DNA of 64,000 nt from Pseudomonadota bacterium. Lineage in GTDB: Bacteria; Myxococcota_A; UBA796; SXON01. Shown one piece after another: positions 27,368 through 36,216 of the stretch (positions are counted from its first letter, which is position 1; each line of letters opens with the position of its first letter). The notes beneath the pieces were generated by a model that was given only the letters and a program-made list of their open reading frames with translations, was not told the DNA's origin and ran no database searches. The stretch is taken from the NCBI GenBank assembly GCA_030685065.1, contig JAUXQH010000001.1, positions 1 through 64,000 of the forward strand. Reading direction: 5' to 3'. Position numbers and translations under genes: made by a program.

Positions 27368-29986
27368 TCAGGGACAGTCGTAGTTGGCGGCGCCGGGGGT
27401 GCCGTACTCGACGCTCGCCGAGCTCGCGTAGTACCAGCGGTAGGCGCTGGTGTTCGTGGTCGAACACCAATGGGTGATCACGTCGTTGTCGGTGCCGTCG
27501 AGGAAGTCGGGGTCGAGCGAGAGCGAGCGCGTCGCGTCGCGCGGCCAGTAGCCGTCGGTCGCGTCGTAGGCCCAATGCACGTCGTCGACGAGCATGCCCG
27601 TCGTCACGTCCCCTCCGAACCACACGGAGAGGATGTCCTCGTCGCGCTGCAGGCTGAACGTGTTGTCGTGGTAGGTGCCCGCGTAGGTCGAGGCTTCCGA
27701 CGCGTCCCCCCAGGTGTAGTCGCAGACCAGCGTGCTGTAGGCGGTCGCGGCGGCGGTGTAGAGGTCCGTCTTGCAGAACACCGCGTACTCGCCGGCACCG
27801 ATGAGCAAGCCGGCGGCGGGGTCGACGTAGAAGCCGTCCCGACTGCCCGAGCCACTGTAGCGGGACATGTACCAATTCGACAGATCGATCTCGCGGGCCG
27901 AGTTGTTGTAGAGCTCGAACCAATGCCCGTTGTTGTTGACCGCGGCGGCCCCGAAGCGCGGCTGACGTGTCACCTCGGTGATGATCACGTCGCCGAGGCC
28001 GATGAAGTCCTCGTCGACCAGCCCGTCACAGTCGTTGTCGGCCAGGTCGTCGGCCTCGGGCGCCGACGGGAAGCTGGTGGCGTCGGCGTCGTCGCAGTCC
28101 GTCGCGTCGTCGGTGTACCCGTCGGGCATGTGGCACGCGAGCTCGGTGACGCTCGAGGAGCCGAAGCCGTCTCCATCGAGGTCGACGTACCAGGGGGTCT
28201 CACCGGAGGCGCCGGCCTCGTCCACCGCGGTGTCACAGTCATCGTCGAGGTCGTTGCAGGCCTCCGCGGCGCCCGGGTTGACGGACGCGGCGCCATCGTC
28301 ACAGTCCCCCGCGAGGGCCGCGTACCCGGCCGGGAGCGCGCACGCGGGGAGGCTCGCGTCGTCTCGCCCGAAGCCGTCGGCGTCGGCGTCGGCGTACCAG
28401 GTGGAGGCGCCGGTGGCGCCGTCCTCGTCGACCGTGCCGTCGCAGTTGTTGTCGGCGCCGTCACAGACCTCGGCGTCGGCGGGGCTGTGGGCCGCGCTCG
28501 CATCGTCACAATCTTCGGCATTGGTGACGTACCCGCGCACGCTGCGGCACGAGGCTGTCGCGACGGCGGGGTTCCCGTAGCCGTCCGTGTCGGCGTCCGC
28601 GTACCAGGTCGTCGCGTCCGCCGCGTCCTGGTCGACCGAGCCCTCGCAGTCGTCATCCAGGCCGTTGCAGGTCTCCGTCGCGCCGGGGTGGATCACCGAG
28701 TTCGCGTCGTCGCAGTCGTCCCCCGTCTCGGCGTAGCCGGAGGGCAGCCCGCAGGACGAGACCGAGAGCTCGCTGTTGCCGTAGCCGTCGGAGTCGGCGT
28801 CGTCATAGTAGGTACGCTCGTCAACCGCGCCGTCATCGACCGCGCCGTCGCAATCGTTGTCCTCGAGGTCGCAGAGCTCGGCGGCGCCCACGAACGTGGC
28901 GGCGTCGGCGTCATCACAGTCGGTGGCGTCCTCGACGTAGCCCTCGGGTTGATCGCAGGCGGAGGAGGCCACGGTGGGGTCCCCGAAGCCGTCCGCGTCA
29001 ACGTCCGCGTACCAGTCGGAGAACACGAGCCCGTCATCCGCGGCGGAGGAGCAGTCGTTGTCCAGCCCGTCGCAGACCTCGACGCCGCCGGGGTGCACCG
29101 CCGCGGAGGTGTCGTCACAGTCGGTGCCGTCGGCCACGAGCCCCTCGACTACGTCGCACGCGCGCAGCTCGGTCGCCGGGTCGCCGTAGGCGTCGCCGTC
29201 CAGGTCGCTGTAGTAGGGCGTGCCGTCCACGGCGTCGTTCGCGCTGTTTCCGTCGCAATCGCGATCGAGCTCGTCACACAGCTCGTCCGCAGCGGGGTTC
29301 ACCTCCGCCGAGGTGTCGTCGCAGTCCGTAGCATCGGCCACAAAATCGTCCGGGGTGCGGCACGACACCAGGGAGTCCGCGGCGTTCCCGAAGCTGTCGC
29401 CATCGGCGTCCCGGTAGTAGGGAACCTCGTCCGGATTGCCCTCGTTGACCTCCCCATCGCAGTCATTGTCGAGGTCGTCACAGACCTCTTCCGCGCCCGG
29501 GTACACGGTGGGCTGGGCGTCGTCACAATCGTCGTCCACCGCCGCGTAGCCCGCCGGGATCTCGCCGCAGTACGCGGCCTCTCCGCCAGCGGCCCCGTGC
29601 CCGTCGAGATCGGCGTCGACGAACGCGATCTGGCTGTCGGACGCCCCGATGTCGACGAGGCCGTCACAATCGTTGTCGACCTCGTCGCAGACCTCGCTCC
29701 CGTCCGGGTTCACCGCGGCGTCCCTGTCGTCACAGTCGTCCCCGACGAGAAACCCGTCCAGATCCTGATCGGAGTCGTTGCCATCACAGTCCTGGTCGAT
29801 CCCGTCGTACCAGGTCTCCGATTGGCCAGGATTGACGTACATGTCCCCGTCGTCACAGTCCCCCTCGGCGGCGGAGTAGCCGTCCTCGTCCATGTCGTCG
29901 GTGGAGGCGACGCCCGTGTCTTCGGCGCCCTTGTCGGTGCAGGCGACCGCGAACAGCGCGAGGAGCGAGAGGGTCAGTGACTTCAT
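27368..29986 (-). CDS. Secreted MopE-repeat protein with lamin-tail domain (paralogue A)
   Basis: 872 residues. It has the same architecture as the next gene: signal peptide with a VAC lipobox-like end, ten MopE-type repeats, then a lamin-tail-like domain (GDVIITEVTRQ, GHWFELYNNSAREIDLSNW, GEYAVFCK, TRSLSLDP) and a Cys-Pro end. The near-equal length and unit count point to an old tandem duplication; the two differ at many positions. It probably starts the transcript that includes paralogue B, and lies 56 bases downstream of the CDP-alcohol phosphotransferase gene. MopE domains bind copper or calcium in other bacteria; here the role is inferred as surface adhesion or metal binding. Confidence 0.88.
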   Translation of the reverse strand: MKSLTLSLLALFAVACTDKGAEDTGVASTDDMDEDGYSAAEGDCDDGDMYVNPGQSETWYDGIDQDCDGNDSDQDLDGFLVGDDCDDRDAAVNPDGSEVCDEVDNDCDGLVDIGASDSQIAFVDADLDGHGAAGGEAAYCGEIPAGYAAVDDDCDDAQPTVYPGAEEVCDDLDNDCDGEVNEGNPDEVPYYRDADGDSFGNAADSLVSCRTPDDFVADATDCDDTSAEVNPAADELCDELDRDCDGNSANDAVDGTPYYSDLDGDAYGDPATELRACDVVEGLVADGTDCDDTSAAVHPGGVEVCDGLDNDCSSAADDGLVFSDWYADVDADGFGDPTVASSACDQPEGYVEDATDCDDADAATFVGAAELCDLEDNDCDGAVDDGAVDERTYYDDADSDGYGNSELSVSSCGLPSGYAETGDDCDDANSVIHPGATETCNGLDDDCEGSVDQDAADATTWYADADTDGYGNPAVATASCRSVRGYVTNAEDCDDASAAHSPADAEVCDGADNNCDGTVDEDGATGASTWYADADADGFGRDDASLPACALPAGYAALAGDCDDGAASVNPGAAEACNDLDDDCDTAVDEAGASGETPWYVDLDGDGFGSSSVTELACHMPDGYTDDATDCDDADATSFPSAPEADDLADNDCDGLVDEDFIGLGDVIITEVTRQPRFGAAAVNNNGHWFELYNNSAREIDLSNWYMSRYSGSGSRDGFYVDPAAGLLIGAGEYAVFCKTDLYTAAATAYSTLVCDYTWGDASEASTYAGTYHDNTFSLQRDEDILSVWFGGDVTTGMLVDDVHWAYDATDGYWPRDATRSLSLDPDFLDGTDNDVITHWCSTTNTSAYRWYYASSASVEYGTPGAANYDCP

Positions 29987-30042
29987 GGGGGGCCTTCAGC
30001 GGGGGCAGCCACCATAACAGAGCCCCGTTCCAGACGGAACGA

Positions 30043-30618
30043 TCAAGTAAGTTGGTCGCCTTGCCTCTGGCGCGACCGCGCGAACCGCTGTCGGAAGAGC
30101 GGGTGTGCGAGGAGGTGGATCCAGCCGTAGTGCAGGCCCGCCGCCGTGCCGAAGGCGCCGGTGAGGACGGTCGGGACCAGCGCGTTCCCGCCGGAGAGGA
30201 CGGTGACCACGGACACCGCGAGGAGGACGGCCGTGACGCGCCCGAGGGCGCTGGTCCGGGGCGGGGGCCCCTGCCCCGTGCGGAAGTTGTGCATGAGGAC
30301 GGGGTGCATGACCACCTGGATGAGCTCGCGGCTGAACCACGCGAGCATCCACCAGTCGGGCATCTGGTCGAGCACGGCGAGCGTCCACCCGAGGTTGACG
30401 TGCAGGGTCTTGTCCACCCAGCCGTCGAACGCCGCGCCCGCCGCGGACTCGGTGCCGGTGCGCCGGGCCACCGCGCCATCCGCCACGTCGGTGAGCAGCG
30501 CGAAGAGGTAGACCCAGATGGCCCAGGGCGTCGGCGCCACGAAGGGCATCGCCGCGGCCAGGAGAAGCCGGGAGAACGTCAGTGCGCCTGCGACGTTGAA
30601 GAGCTGATGCAGCTGCAT
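30043..30618 (-). CDS. CDP-alcohol phosphatidyltransferase family protein
   Basis: 191 residues. The family signature is intact: DVADGAVAR, eight residues, G, three residues, D, three residues, D (FDGWVD). About five to six membrane segments follow. It would join an alcohol to a CDP-activated lipid or other CDP-alcohol. The sequence is closer to the small CDP-alcohol enzymes (PgsA-like or unassigned) than to PssA, and the alcohol cannot be told from sequence. It is divergent from the PHP-domain lipoprotein gene over 43 bases. The next genes downstream are the MopE pair. Confidence 0.85.
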   Translation of the reverse strand: MQLHQLFNVAGALTFSRLLLAAAMPFVAPTPWAIWVYLFALLTDVADGAVARRTGTESAAGAAFDGWVDKTLHVNLGWTLAVLDQMPDWWMLAWFSRELIQVVMHPVLMHNFRTGQGPPPRTSALGRVTAVLLAVSVVTVLSGGNALVPTVLTGAFGTAAGLHYGWIHLLAHPLFRQRFARSRQRQGDQLT

Positions 30619-30661
30619 GGGCCCGGTTCCCTACCCCGCGGCCCCCAGGCACGCGTAGAAT

Positions 30662-33262
30662 GTGACGATGCTGTTCCAACTGCTCGCCTGCACCGACGTG
30701 CCCCCTGACAAGGTTCCCGACGCCGTTCCGCCCGACCTGACCGAGCGCCTCGGTTCGGGCGAGGTGCGCGCCGGCGTCATCACCGACGTGGCCTCGCTTT
30801 TCGGCGGCATCTCGGCGGAAGGCGCCGTCGGCGACCTGAAGCTGTACAACGATCGCGTCCAGTTCGTGATCCAGGGCGTCGGGGACAGCGGGTACTACGT
30901 CGAGTACGGCGGCGGCCTCATCGACGCGGACATCGTGCGGGCCGAGGGCATCCCCGGTCGCGACATGGTGGACGAGATCACGCCGATGATCGGGCTCGGC
31001 CGGGTGGTGGACGCCACGAGCGTCACCGTCTTGGCGGACGGGAGCGACGGGAGCGCGACGATTCGCGTGGAGGGCCCCGCCGCGCCGATGCAGCTCATCA
31101 CGGGCGCGCTGGAGAGCCCGTCGGTCGTGCCCGATCTCGATCTTCGCGTACGGACCGACTATACGCTCGCACCCGATGCCTGGGCGCTCTCGGCGACCAC
31201 CACGGTGTGGAGCGAAGAGGGCGATCCGATCGACCTCTACGTGGGCCAGGTGGCGCTCATGGCGACGGACGTCGCGGAGGGCTGGCGCCCCGTCTCCGGC
31301 CGCAGCGACGAGACCGACGCCGAGGTCGACATCATCGGCGCCGTGAGCGTGGAGAACGAGGTCGCGTTCGTGATGGCGGGGGCCGACGGGCCCCTCGAGA
31401 GCGGGAGCGTCGGGCGCATCCTCGGCGCCATCGTCCCGGCGCTCCTCGGCTTCGGCCCCACCACCACGGTGGCGCCGGGTGACTCGGTGTCGTGGTCGAG
31501 CTGGCTCGGCGTCGGCCCCGACATCGCGACCTTGACCGGGGAGCACCTCGGCCGCGGCACCGCGACGACCCAGACCGTCGCGGGCACGGTCACGGCGGGC
31601 GGGAGCCCGGTGGCGGGAGCCCGCGTCCACGTCCTCGACGGAGACGGCGCCCCCCTCAGCCTCGCGTTCACCGATGCGACGGGCGCGTGGAGCGCCACCG
31701 TGCCCGCCGGGCCCGTGTCCTTCGTGGCCTCCGGGCGCGGGCGCTCCCTCCAGATGGATCTGCCCGAGGGCGCGGGCTGGTACTCCCCCTACGACGCCGA
31801 CCCCACCGTCACCCTGGCCTCCCTCGCCGCCGGTGCCGAGGGCCCGCCGTTCGCCGAGGGGTACGGCCTCTCCGCCGCCGGCACGGACACGAACCTCGTC
31901 CTCACCGCGCCGGGCACCCTGAGGGTCACGGTGGCGGACGGGGGCTCGGCCATCGTCTACGCGGCCTGGCCCGCGGGCGATCCCGTGGTGGCCGACACCC
32001 GGTTGGTGCCCGATCGCCCGAACGGGTACGCGGCCATCGGCTTCATCCGCGACGGCGAGATGGACCTTGCGCTCGAGCCGGGAACCTACGACGTGGTGGT
32101 GTACCGCGGCGTGCGCGACGAGCTCGTGCGCGCCTCCGTCACCGTCGCCAGCGGCGAGACCGTGCCGCTCCTCGCCGACATCGTGCCCGCCTACACGCTC
32201 GACGGGTTCATCACCATCGATCCGCACAGCCACGCCTCGCCCAGCAGCGACGCGAGCATCAGCATGGCGGACCGCCTGATCGTCGCCGCCGCGAACGGCG
32301 TGGACGTGCACGTCGGCACCGACCACGACCACACGGTCGACTACCGCCCGCTCCTGGCGCCGCTCGGGCTGGACCAGCGCCTGGTGAGCGTCGTCGCCAC
32401 CGAGGTGAGCCCGGTCCTGCGCGGGCACTTCAACACCTGGCCCGGCACCGTGACCCCCGGCGCCACGAACGGCGGCGCGCCGCGCTGGTGGTTCGGCTAC
32501 GTCGACACCGCCGAGATCTTCGGGTGGCTGCGCGAGATGGTCGGCGAGGACGGCATCATCCAGGCGAACCACCCGGTGGGCTCGAGCGGGATGTTCTCCC
32601 TCGCGAACTACGACGCCAACGGGAACGTGGACACCCCCGACCACTGGTCCGACGACTTCGACGCGATGGAGCTGCTCAACTCGGGGGACTGGGCGGACAA
32701 CCTCCCCTTCTACCTCGACCTGGTCGCGCGCGGCCGCGTCGTCACCCCCGTGGGCGTGAGCGACTCCCACGCCCACATGTCGGGCCAGGTGGGGCTCAAC
32801 GTCACCTTCCTCCACACCGGGACCACCCTCGCCGGCGTCAACGACGACGTGCTCCGCGCCGCGATGCACGAGCGCGGCACCGTCGTGAGCTTTGGCCCAT
32901 TCATCGACGCGCGGGTCGGCGGCGAGTGGGCGCCGGGCGCGACCGTGGCCTCCGGGAGCGTCCTGACCGTAGACGTGCGGGCGCCGAGCTGGATGCCCGT
33001 CGAGACCGTGACCCTCTACGAGGACGGCGTCGCCATCGCGACCGAGGCGTGTATCGGCGCGGCGCCGACGCCCTGCACGGTCTCGTGGCCGCTCGCCCCG
33101 ACGGCCGACGCCTTCTACGTCGTCATCGCCGCGAGCACGACGCTCGTGATGGAGGGCGCCCACCCCGGAAACCTCGCCTGGGCGGCCACCGCGGCCACCT
33201 TCGTGGACGTCGACAGCGACGGGTGGACGCCGCCCCGCGCACCCATCGAGTTCGGGGGATAG
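30662..33262 (+). CDS. Secreted CehA/McbA-like PHP-domain metallohydrolase
   Basis: 866 residues from a GTG at 30662 (an ATG six bases later is also possible). The N terminus MLFQLLAC is a short lipoprotein-like signal. Residues about 300-350 look like a carboxypeptidase regulatory-like beta fold (VAGTVTAGGSPVAGARVHVL). Residues about 510-790 form a PHP domain: DPHSHA at 520-525, VHVGTDHDH, an NHPVGSSG loop and GVSDSHAH near residue 700, all metal-binding histidines and aspartates. This matches the CehA/McbA family of metal-dependent hydrolases. The substrate is unknown. The end is Asp/Gly-rich. It leads a co-directional run to 41073. Confidence 0.82.
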   Translation: MTMLFQLLACTDVPPDKVPDAVPPDLTERLGSGEVRAGVITDVASLFGGISAEGAVGDLKLYNDRVQFVIQGVGDSGYYVEYGGGLIDADIVRAEGIPGRDMVDEITPMIGLGRVVDATSVTVLADGSDGSATIRVEGPAAPMQLITGALESPSVVPDLDLRVRTDYTLAPDAWALSATTTVWSEEGDPIDLYVGQVALMATDVAEGWRPVSGRSDETDAEVDIIGAVSVENEVAFVMAGADGPLESGSVGRILGAIVPALLGFGPTTTVAPGDSVSWSSWLGVGPDIATLTGEHLGRGTATTQTVAGTVTAGGSPVAGARVHVLDGDGAPLSLAFTDATGAWSATVPAGPVSFVASGRGRSLQMDLPEGAGWYSPYDADPTVTLASLAAGAEGPPFAEGYGLSAAGTDTNLVLTAPGTLRVTVADGGSAIVYAAWPAGDPVVADTRLVPDRPNGYAAIGFIRDGEMDLALEPGTYDVVVYRGVRDELVRASVTVASGETVPLLADIVPAYTLDGFITIDPHSHASPSSDASISMADRLIVAAANGVDVHVGTDHDHTVDYRPLLAPLGLDQRLVSVVATEVSPVLRGHFNTWPGTVTPGATNGGAPRWWFGYVDTAEIFGWLREMVGEDGIIQANHPVGSSGMFSLANYDANGNVDTPDHWSDDFDAMELLNSGDWADNLPFYLDLVARGRVVTPVGVSDSHAHMSGQVGLNVTFLHTGTTLAGVNDDVLRAAMHERGTVVSFGPFIDARVGGEWAPGATVASGSVLTVDVRAPSWMPVETVTLYEDGVAIATEACIGAAPTPCTVSWPLAPTADAFYVVIAASTTLVMEGAHPGNLAWAATAATFVDVDSDGWTPPRAPIEFGG

Positions 33263-33287
33263 ACGCACCGCTGCATCCGGAGTCCTC

Positions 33288-33815
33288 ATGGGTCTGATCC
33301 GCTCCCTCGCCAAGAAGGTCATCGGCAAGGTTGCCGGCCGCGCCGACACGGACAGCCCGCCGCGCCCGAGCGCCCCGACGGCGGCGTCGAGCGCCCCCCT
33401 CGCATCGGGCCCCACGCTCGTCCGCGCGCACGAGAAGGTCGCGGTGGCCGGAGACGAGGAGCCCGTGGTCGAGAACGCCGAGGCGCTCTCGACGATCGAG
33501 TGCTCGGCGCAGGAGATCAAGGAGCGGCTCGACGCGGGGGAGCCCGTCACCGTGCTCGACGTGCGGGAGCCCTCCGAGACCGCGGGCGGCATCATCCCGG
33601 GCGCGCTCCTCATCCCGCTCGGGCAGCTCCGCTCCCGCTGGGAAGAGGTGAAGGACGCCAACGAGATCGTCTGCTACTGCGCGGCGGGCGCGCGCTCGCT
33701 GCAGGCGGCCCACTTCCTCCGGGAGAAGGGCCTGTTCAACGCCACGAGCCTCGACGGCGGGATCTCCGCCTGGATGGAGATCGGCGGAAAGATCAAGCGG
33801 CCGTCGCTCCCGTGA
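33288..33815 (+). CDS. Rhodanese-like domain protein
   Basis: 175 residues. Residues about 1-60 are a low-complexity Ala/Pro/Ser region after a basic helix (MGLIRSLAKKVIGKVAG). Residues about 65-175 are a single rhodanese domain: VLDVREPSE, the IPLGQLRSRWEE segment, and an active-site loop CAAGARS with Cys131. Such domains transfer sulfur to thiols or act in redox reactions. A second Cys (C129) lies two residues before. It overlaps the next gene by four bases (GTGA), so the rhodanese and the reductase-like protein are probably made together. Confidence 0.88.
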   Translation: MGLIRSLAKKVIGKVAGRADTDSPPRPSAPTAASSAPLASGPTLVRAHEKVAVAGDEEPVVENAEALSTIECSAQEIKERLDAGEPVTVLDVREPSETAGGIIPGALLIPLGQLRSRWEEVKDANEIVCYCAAGARSLQAAHFLREKGLFNATSLDGGISAWMEIGGKIKRPSLP

Positions 33816-34612
33816 GCCCCTCGACCGCGGCGCCGGCCGGGCTGGTGGTCGTCGGAGCCGGTCGCGTCGGAAGTGCCTTTCTCCGCGCCGCCGCCGTGGC
33901 CGGCGTCCCTACGACCACGGTGGGACGCGGCGACTCGGCCGCCCTCTCCGTGCCGCACCCGGGCCGCCCGATCCTGGTGTGCACGCGCGCGGACGATCTC
34001 GCCGGTGTCATCGCCGCCACCTCGCCGGAGAACCGCGCGGACCTCGTGTTCGTGCAGAACGGCATGCTCCGCCCCCTGCTCGCCGCCCACGGCCTGGCCG
34101 ACAACACGCAGGGCCTGGTCTACTTCGCGGCCACCTCCCGCACCGAGCGCGTCGAGCCCGGCGCGCCGAGCCTCTTCTGGGGGCCGCACGCCGCCGCGAT
34201 CGTAGCGCTCCTCGCCGCGGACGCCATCCCGGCCCGCGTCGTGCCCGACCGCGCCGAATTCTCCCGCGAGATCGGCGTCAAGCTCGCGTGGAACATCATC
34301 TTCGGCCTGCTGGGAGAGCGCCACGCCGAGCCGGTGGGCGAGACCGTACGCCGCCACCGGCAGGAGCTGACCGCCCTGGCCGTCGAGATCGCGCCGGTGC
34401 TCGCGCGCGGCCTCGACACCACGATTCCGGTGCGCCCCCTTGTCGAGCGCCTGGTCGCCTACTCGCTCTCCATCCCCACCTTCCGCGCCAGCGTGAAGGA
34501 GCTCCCGTGGCGCAACGGGTGGGTGGCCACCGCCGCGCGGACGTTCGGACTCGCGACCCCGCTCCACGACCGCCTGCTGCGCGAGACAGGACACGGGACG
34601 GGGGCCCGATGA
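33812..34612 (+). CDS. Rossmann-fold reductase-like protein (ketopantoate reductase-like)
   Basis: 266 residues from a GTG that overlaps the rhodanese stop. The N-terminal Rossmann motif is VVVGAGRVGSAF. The middle (FVQNGM, GLVYFAATSRTERVEPG) and the C-terminal helical domain (KLAWNIIFGLLGER, RHRQELTALAVEI) resemble ketopantoate/2-dehydropantoate reductase-like proteins (ApbA/PanE fold). The catalytic lysine of PanE would lie near GVKLAWN. The substrate cannot be told. It is coupled to the next gene by ATGA. A role with the arginase/aldehyde-dehydrogenase pair is only a position-based guess. Confidence 0.72.
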   Translation: MSPSTAAPAGLVVVGAGRVGSAFLRAAAVAGVPTTTVGRGDSAALSVPHPGRPILVCTRADDLAGVIAATSPENRADLVFVQNGMLRPLLAAHGLADNTQGLVYFAATSRTERVEPGAPSLFWGPHAAAIVALLAADAIPARVVPDRAEFSREIGVKLAWNIIFGLLGERHAEPVGETVRRHRQELTALAVEIAPVLARGLDTTIPVRPLVERLVAYSLSIPTFRASVKELPWRNGWVATAARTFGLATPLHDRLLRETGHGTGAR

Positions 34613-36213
34613 AAGCGTCGAGTGAGAGCCAGCGCGCTATACTCCGCGCCGTGCGCCCCATCCGCGAACGCCTTCTCCGCAAGGGCGACTACGTCAACGG
34701 CTCGTTCCTCAAGCCGGAACAGGTCGATGGCTATATCAACGCCGTGAACCCCGGCGATCGCACCGATGTCCTCGGGCGGTTCCCCTTCTCCACCCGCAGC
34801 GTGGACGACGCGATCGAGTTCGCCACGCTCGGCGCCGCGCGTTGGCGCCGGGTGGGCCTCAACGATCGCGCCGCCGCCCTCCGCCGCTTTCGCGAGCAGC
34901 TCCACCACGCGCAGGAGACCCTCGCGCGCCTCGTGACCCGCGAGAACGGCAAGCCGCTCTGGGAGGCGCGCCAGGAGGTGCAGTCGGCGCTCCGCACGGT
35001 CGACATCTACCTGGACGACGGCGTGGGGCTCCTCGCGCCGCGCATCGTCGAGGAGATCTCGGCGCGCACCGACTACGTGCCCCGCGGTGTCGTCGGCGTC
35101 GTGAGCCCGTACAACCTCCCCGCGCTCCTCGGCATCGGCATGACCGCGGCCGCGGTGCTCGCGGGCAACGCCGTGGTCATCAAGCCGAGCAAGTTCACCC
35201 CCGGCGTCGGCCAGCTCATCGCCGAGCTGTGGGACCGCTCGAAGCTCCCGCGCGGCGTGGTCAGCCTCGTGCACGGCTCCGGCAGCGTGATCGGCCAGCG
35301 GCTGGTCGGCCACGCGGGGCTCGACGCGCTCCTGTTCGCGGGCAGCTTCGAGAGCGCACGCGACGTGCGGCGCGCCACCGCCGAGCGGCCCGAGCTCCCC
35401 GCGCTCTACCAGTCCGGCGGCAAGGGCATCGCCATCGTGTTGGACGACGCCGAGCTCGATCGCGCCGTGTACGAGGTGCTCGTCGGCGCCTTCATGTCGA
35501 CCGGGCAGCGGCACAATTCGACCGGGCGCATCTTCGTCACCGAGGGCATCTACGAGCGCTTCGCCGCCGAGCTGGTGCGCCGCGCCCAGCGCCTGCGCGT
35601 CGGCTACGGCTTCGACAACGACGTGTTCATGGGCCCGCTCATCTCGGAGAACTTCCGGACCCGGTTCCGGAAGTACTGCCGCGCCGTCACGAGCAAGGGC
35701 CACACCGCCCTGCTCGAGGGGGACTCCCACGAGGTCCAGGGCTACCGTGGAAACTACGCGAAGCCCGGCATCTACCGGGTGGACTGGAAGAACGGCAGCC
35801 CGTTCCTGAACGACGAGCCCCCCGGCCCGATCGCGCTCCTGTACGTCGTGAAGAACTGGGAAGAGGCGGTCACGCTCCACAACCAGGCCCAGTACCGCAT
35901 GACGGCGAGCATCTTCACGCGGCCGCAGAACCCCAACTTCCCCGAGCTCCGGGACGCGCTGCGCACCGGCTCGGTGAACCTGAACCGCGGCACCATCGGG
36001 CAGAGCCTGCGCCTCCCGACGAGCGGGCTCGGGCGCTCGGGCAACGGCGTCGCGGGCGGCATCGAGCTGCTCCGCGTGCTCACCGTACCGCGCGGCAGCC
36101 TCTCGGAGAACCGCCCGTTCGACACGCAGAACCTGGTGCCGGGCGTCGCGTGGTCGGATGAGGAAGACGACGAGGCCGATCTCGGGGGAGCACTGGAGCT
36201 GGCCGTCGAATAA
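34609..36213 (+). CDS. Aldehyde-dehydrogenase-fold protein lacking both catalytic residues
   Basis: 534 residues from the ATG at 34609 (ATGA overlap). The ALDH fold is well preserved, closest to succinylglutamate-semialdehyde dehydrogenase (AstD): SPYNLP with N169, VIKPSKFTPG, HGSGSVIG, LFAGSFESA and GPIALLYVV. The two residues needed for catalysis are changed. The general base Glu of the E-L-G-G motif is Gln268 in YQSGGK, and the nucleophile Cys of GQxC is His302 in STGQRHNS. The 34-residue spacing between them is exactly that of active ALDHs, so this is substitution and not misalignment. The rest of the frame is clean. It may be a pseudoenzyme or have other chemistry. Arginase follows 3 bases later. 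Confidence 0.88.
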   Translation: MKASSESQRAILRAVRPIRERLLRKGDYVNGSFLKPEQVDGYINAVNPGDRTDVLGRFPFSTRSVDDAIEFATLGAARWRRVGLNDRAAALRRFREQLHHAQETLARLVTRENGKPLWEARQEVQSALRTVDIYLDDGVGLLAPRIVEEISARTDYVPRGVVGVVSPYNLPALLGIGMTAAAVLAGNAVVIKPSKFTPGVGQLIAELWDRSKLPRGVVSLVHGSGSVIGQRLVGHAGLDALLFAGSFESARDVRRATAERPELPALYQSGGKGIAIVLDDAELDRAVYEVLVGAFMSTGQRHNSTGRIFVTEGIYERFAAELVRRAQRLRVGYGFDNDVFMGPLISENFRTRFRKYCRAVTSKGHTALLEGDSHEVQGYRGNYAKPGIYRVDWKNGSPFLNDEPPGPIALLYVVKNWEEAVTLHNQAQYRMTASIFTRPQNPNFPELRDALRTGSVNLNRGTIGQSLRLPTSGLGRSGNGVAGGIELLRVLTVPRGSLSENRPFDTQNLVPGVAWSDEEDDEADLGGALELAVE

Positions 36214-36216
36214 GGC

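Noticed and set aside
24710-29980. A 1756-residue open frame on the plus strand opposite the two MopE genes
   Set aside because: It is the mirror of DxDxDG-rich codons in very GC-rich DNA. The translation is an endless Val/Arg/Gly/Ala mix without domains, signal or Shine-Dalgarno sequence, while the minus strand codes for clear repeat proteins.
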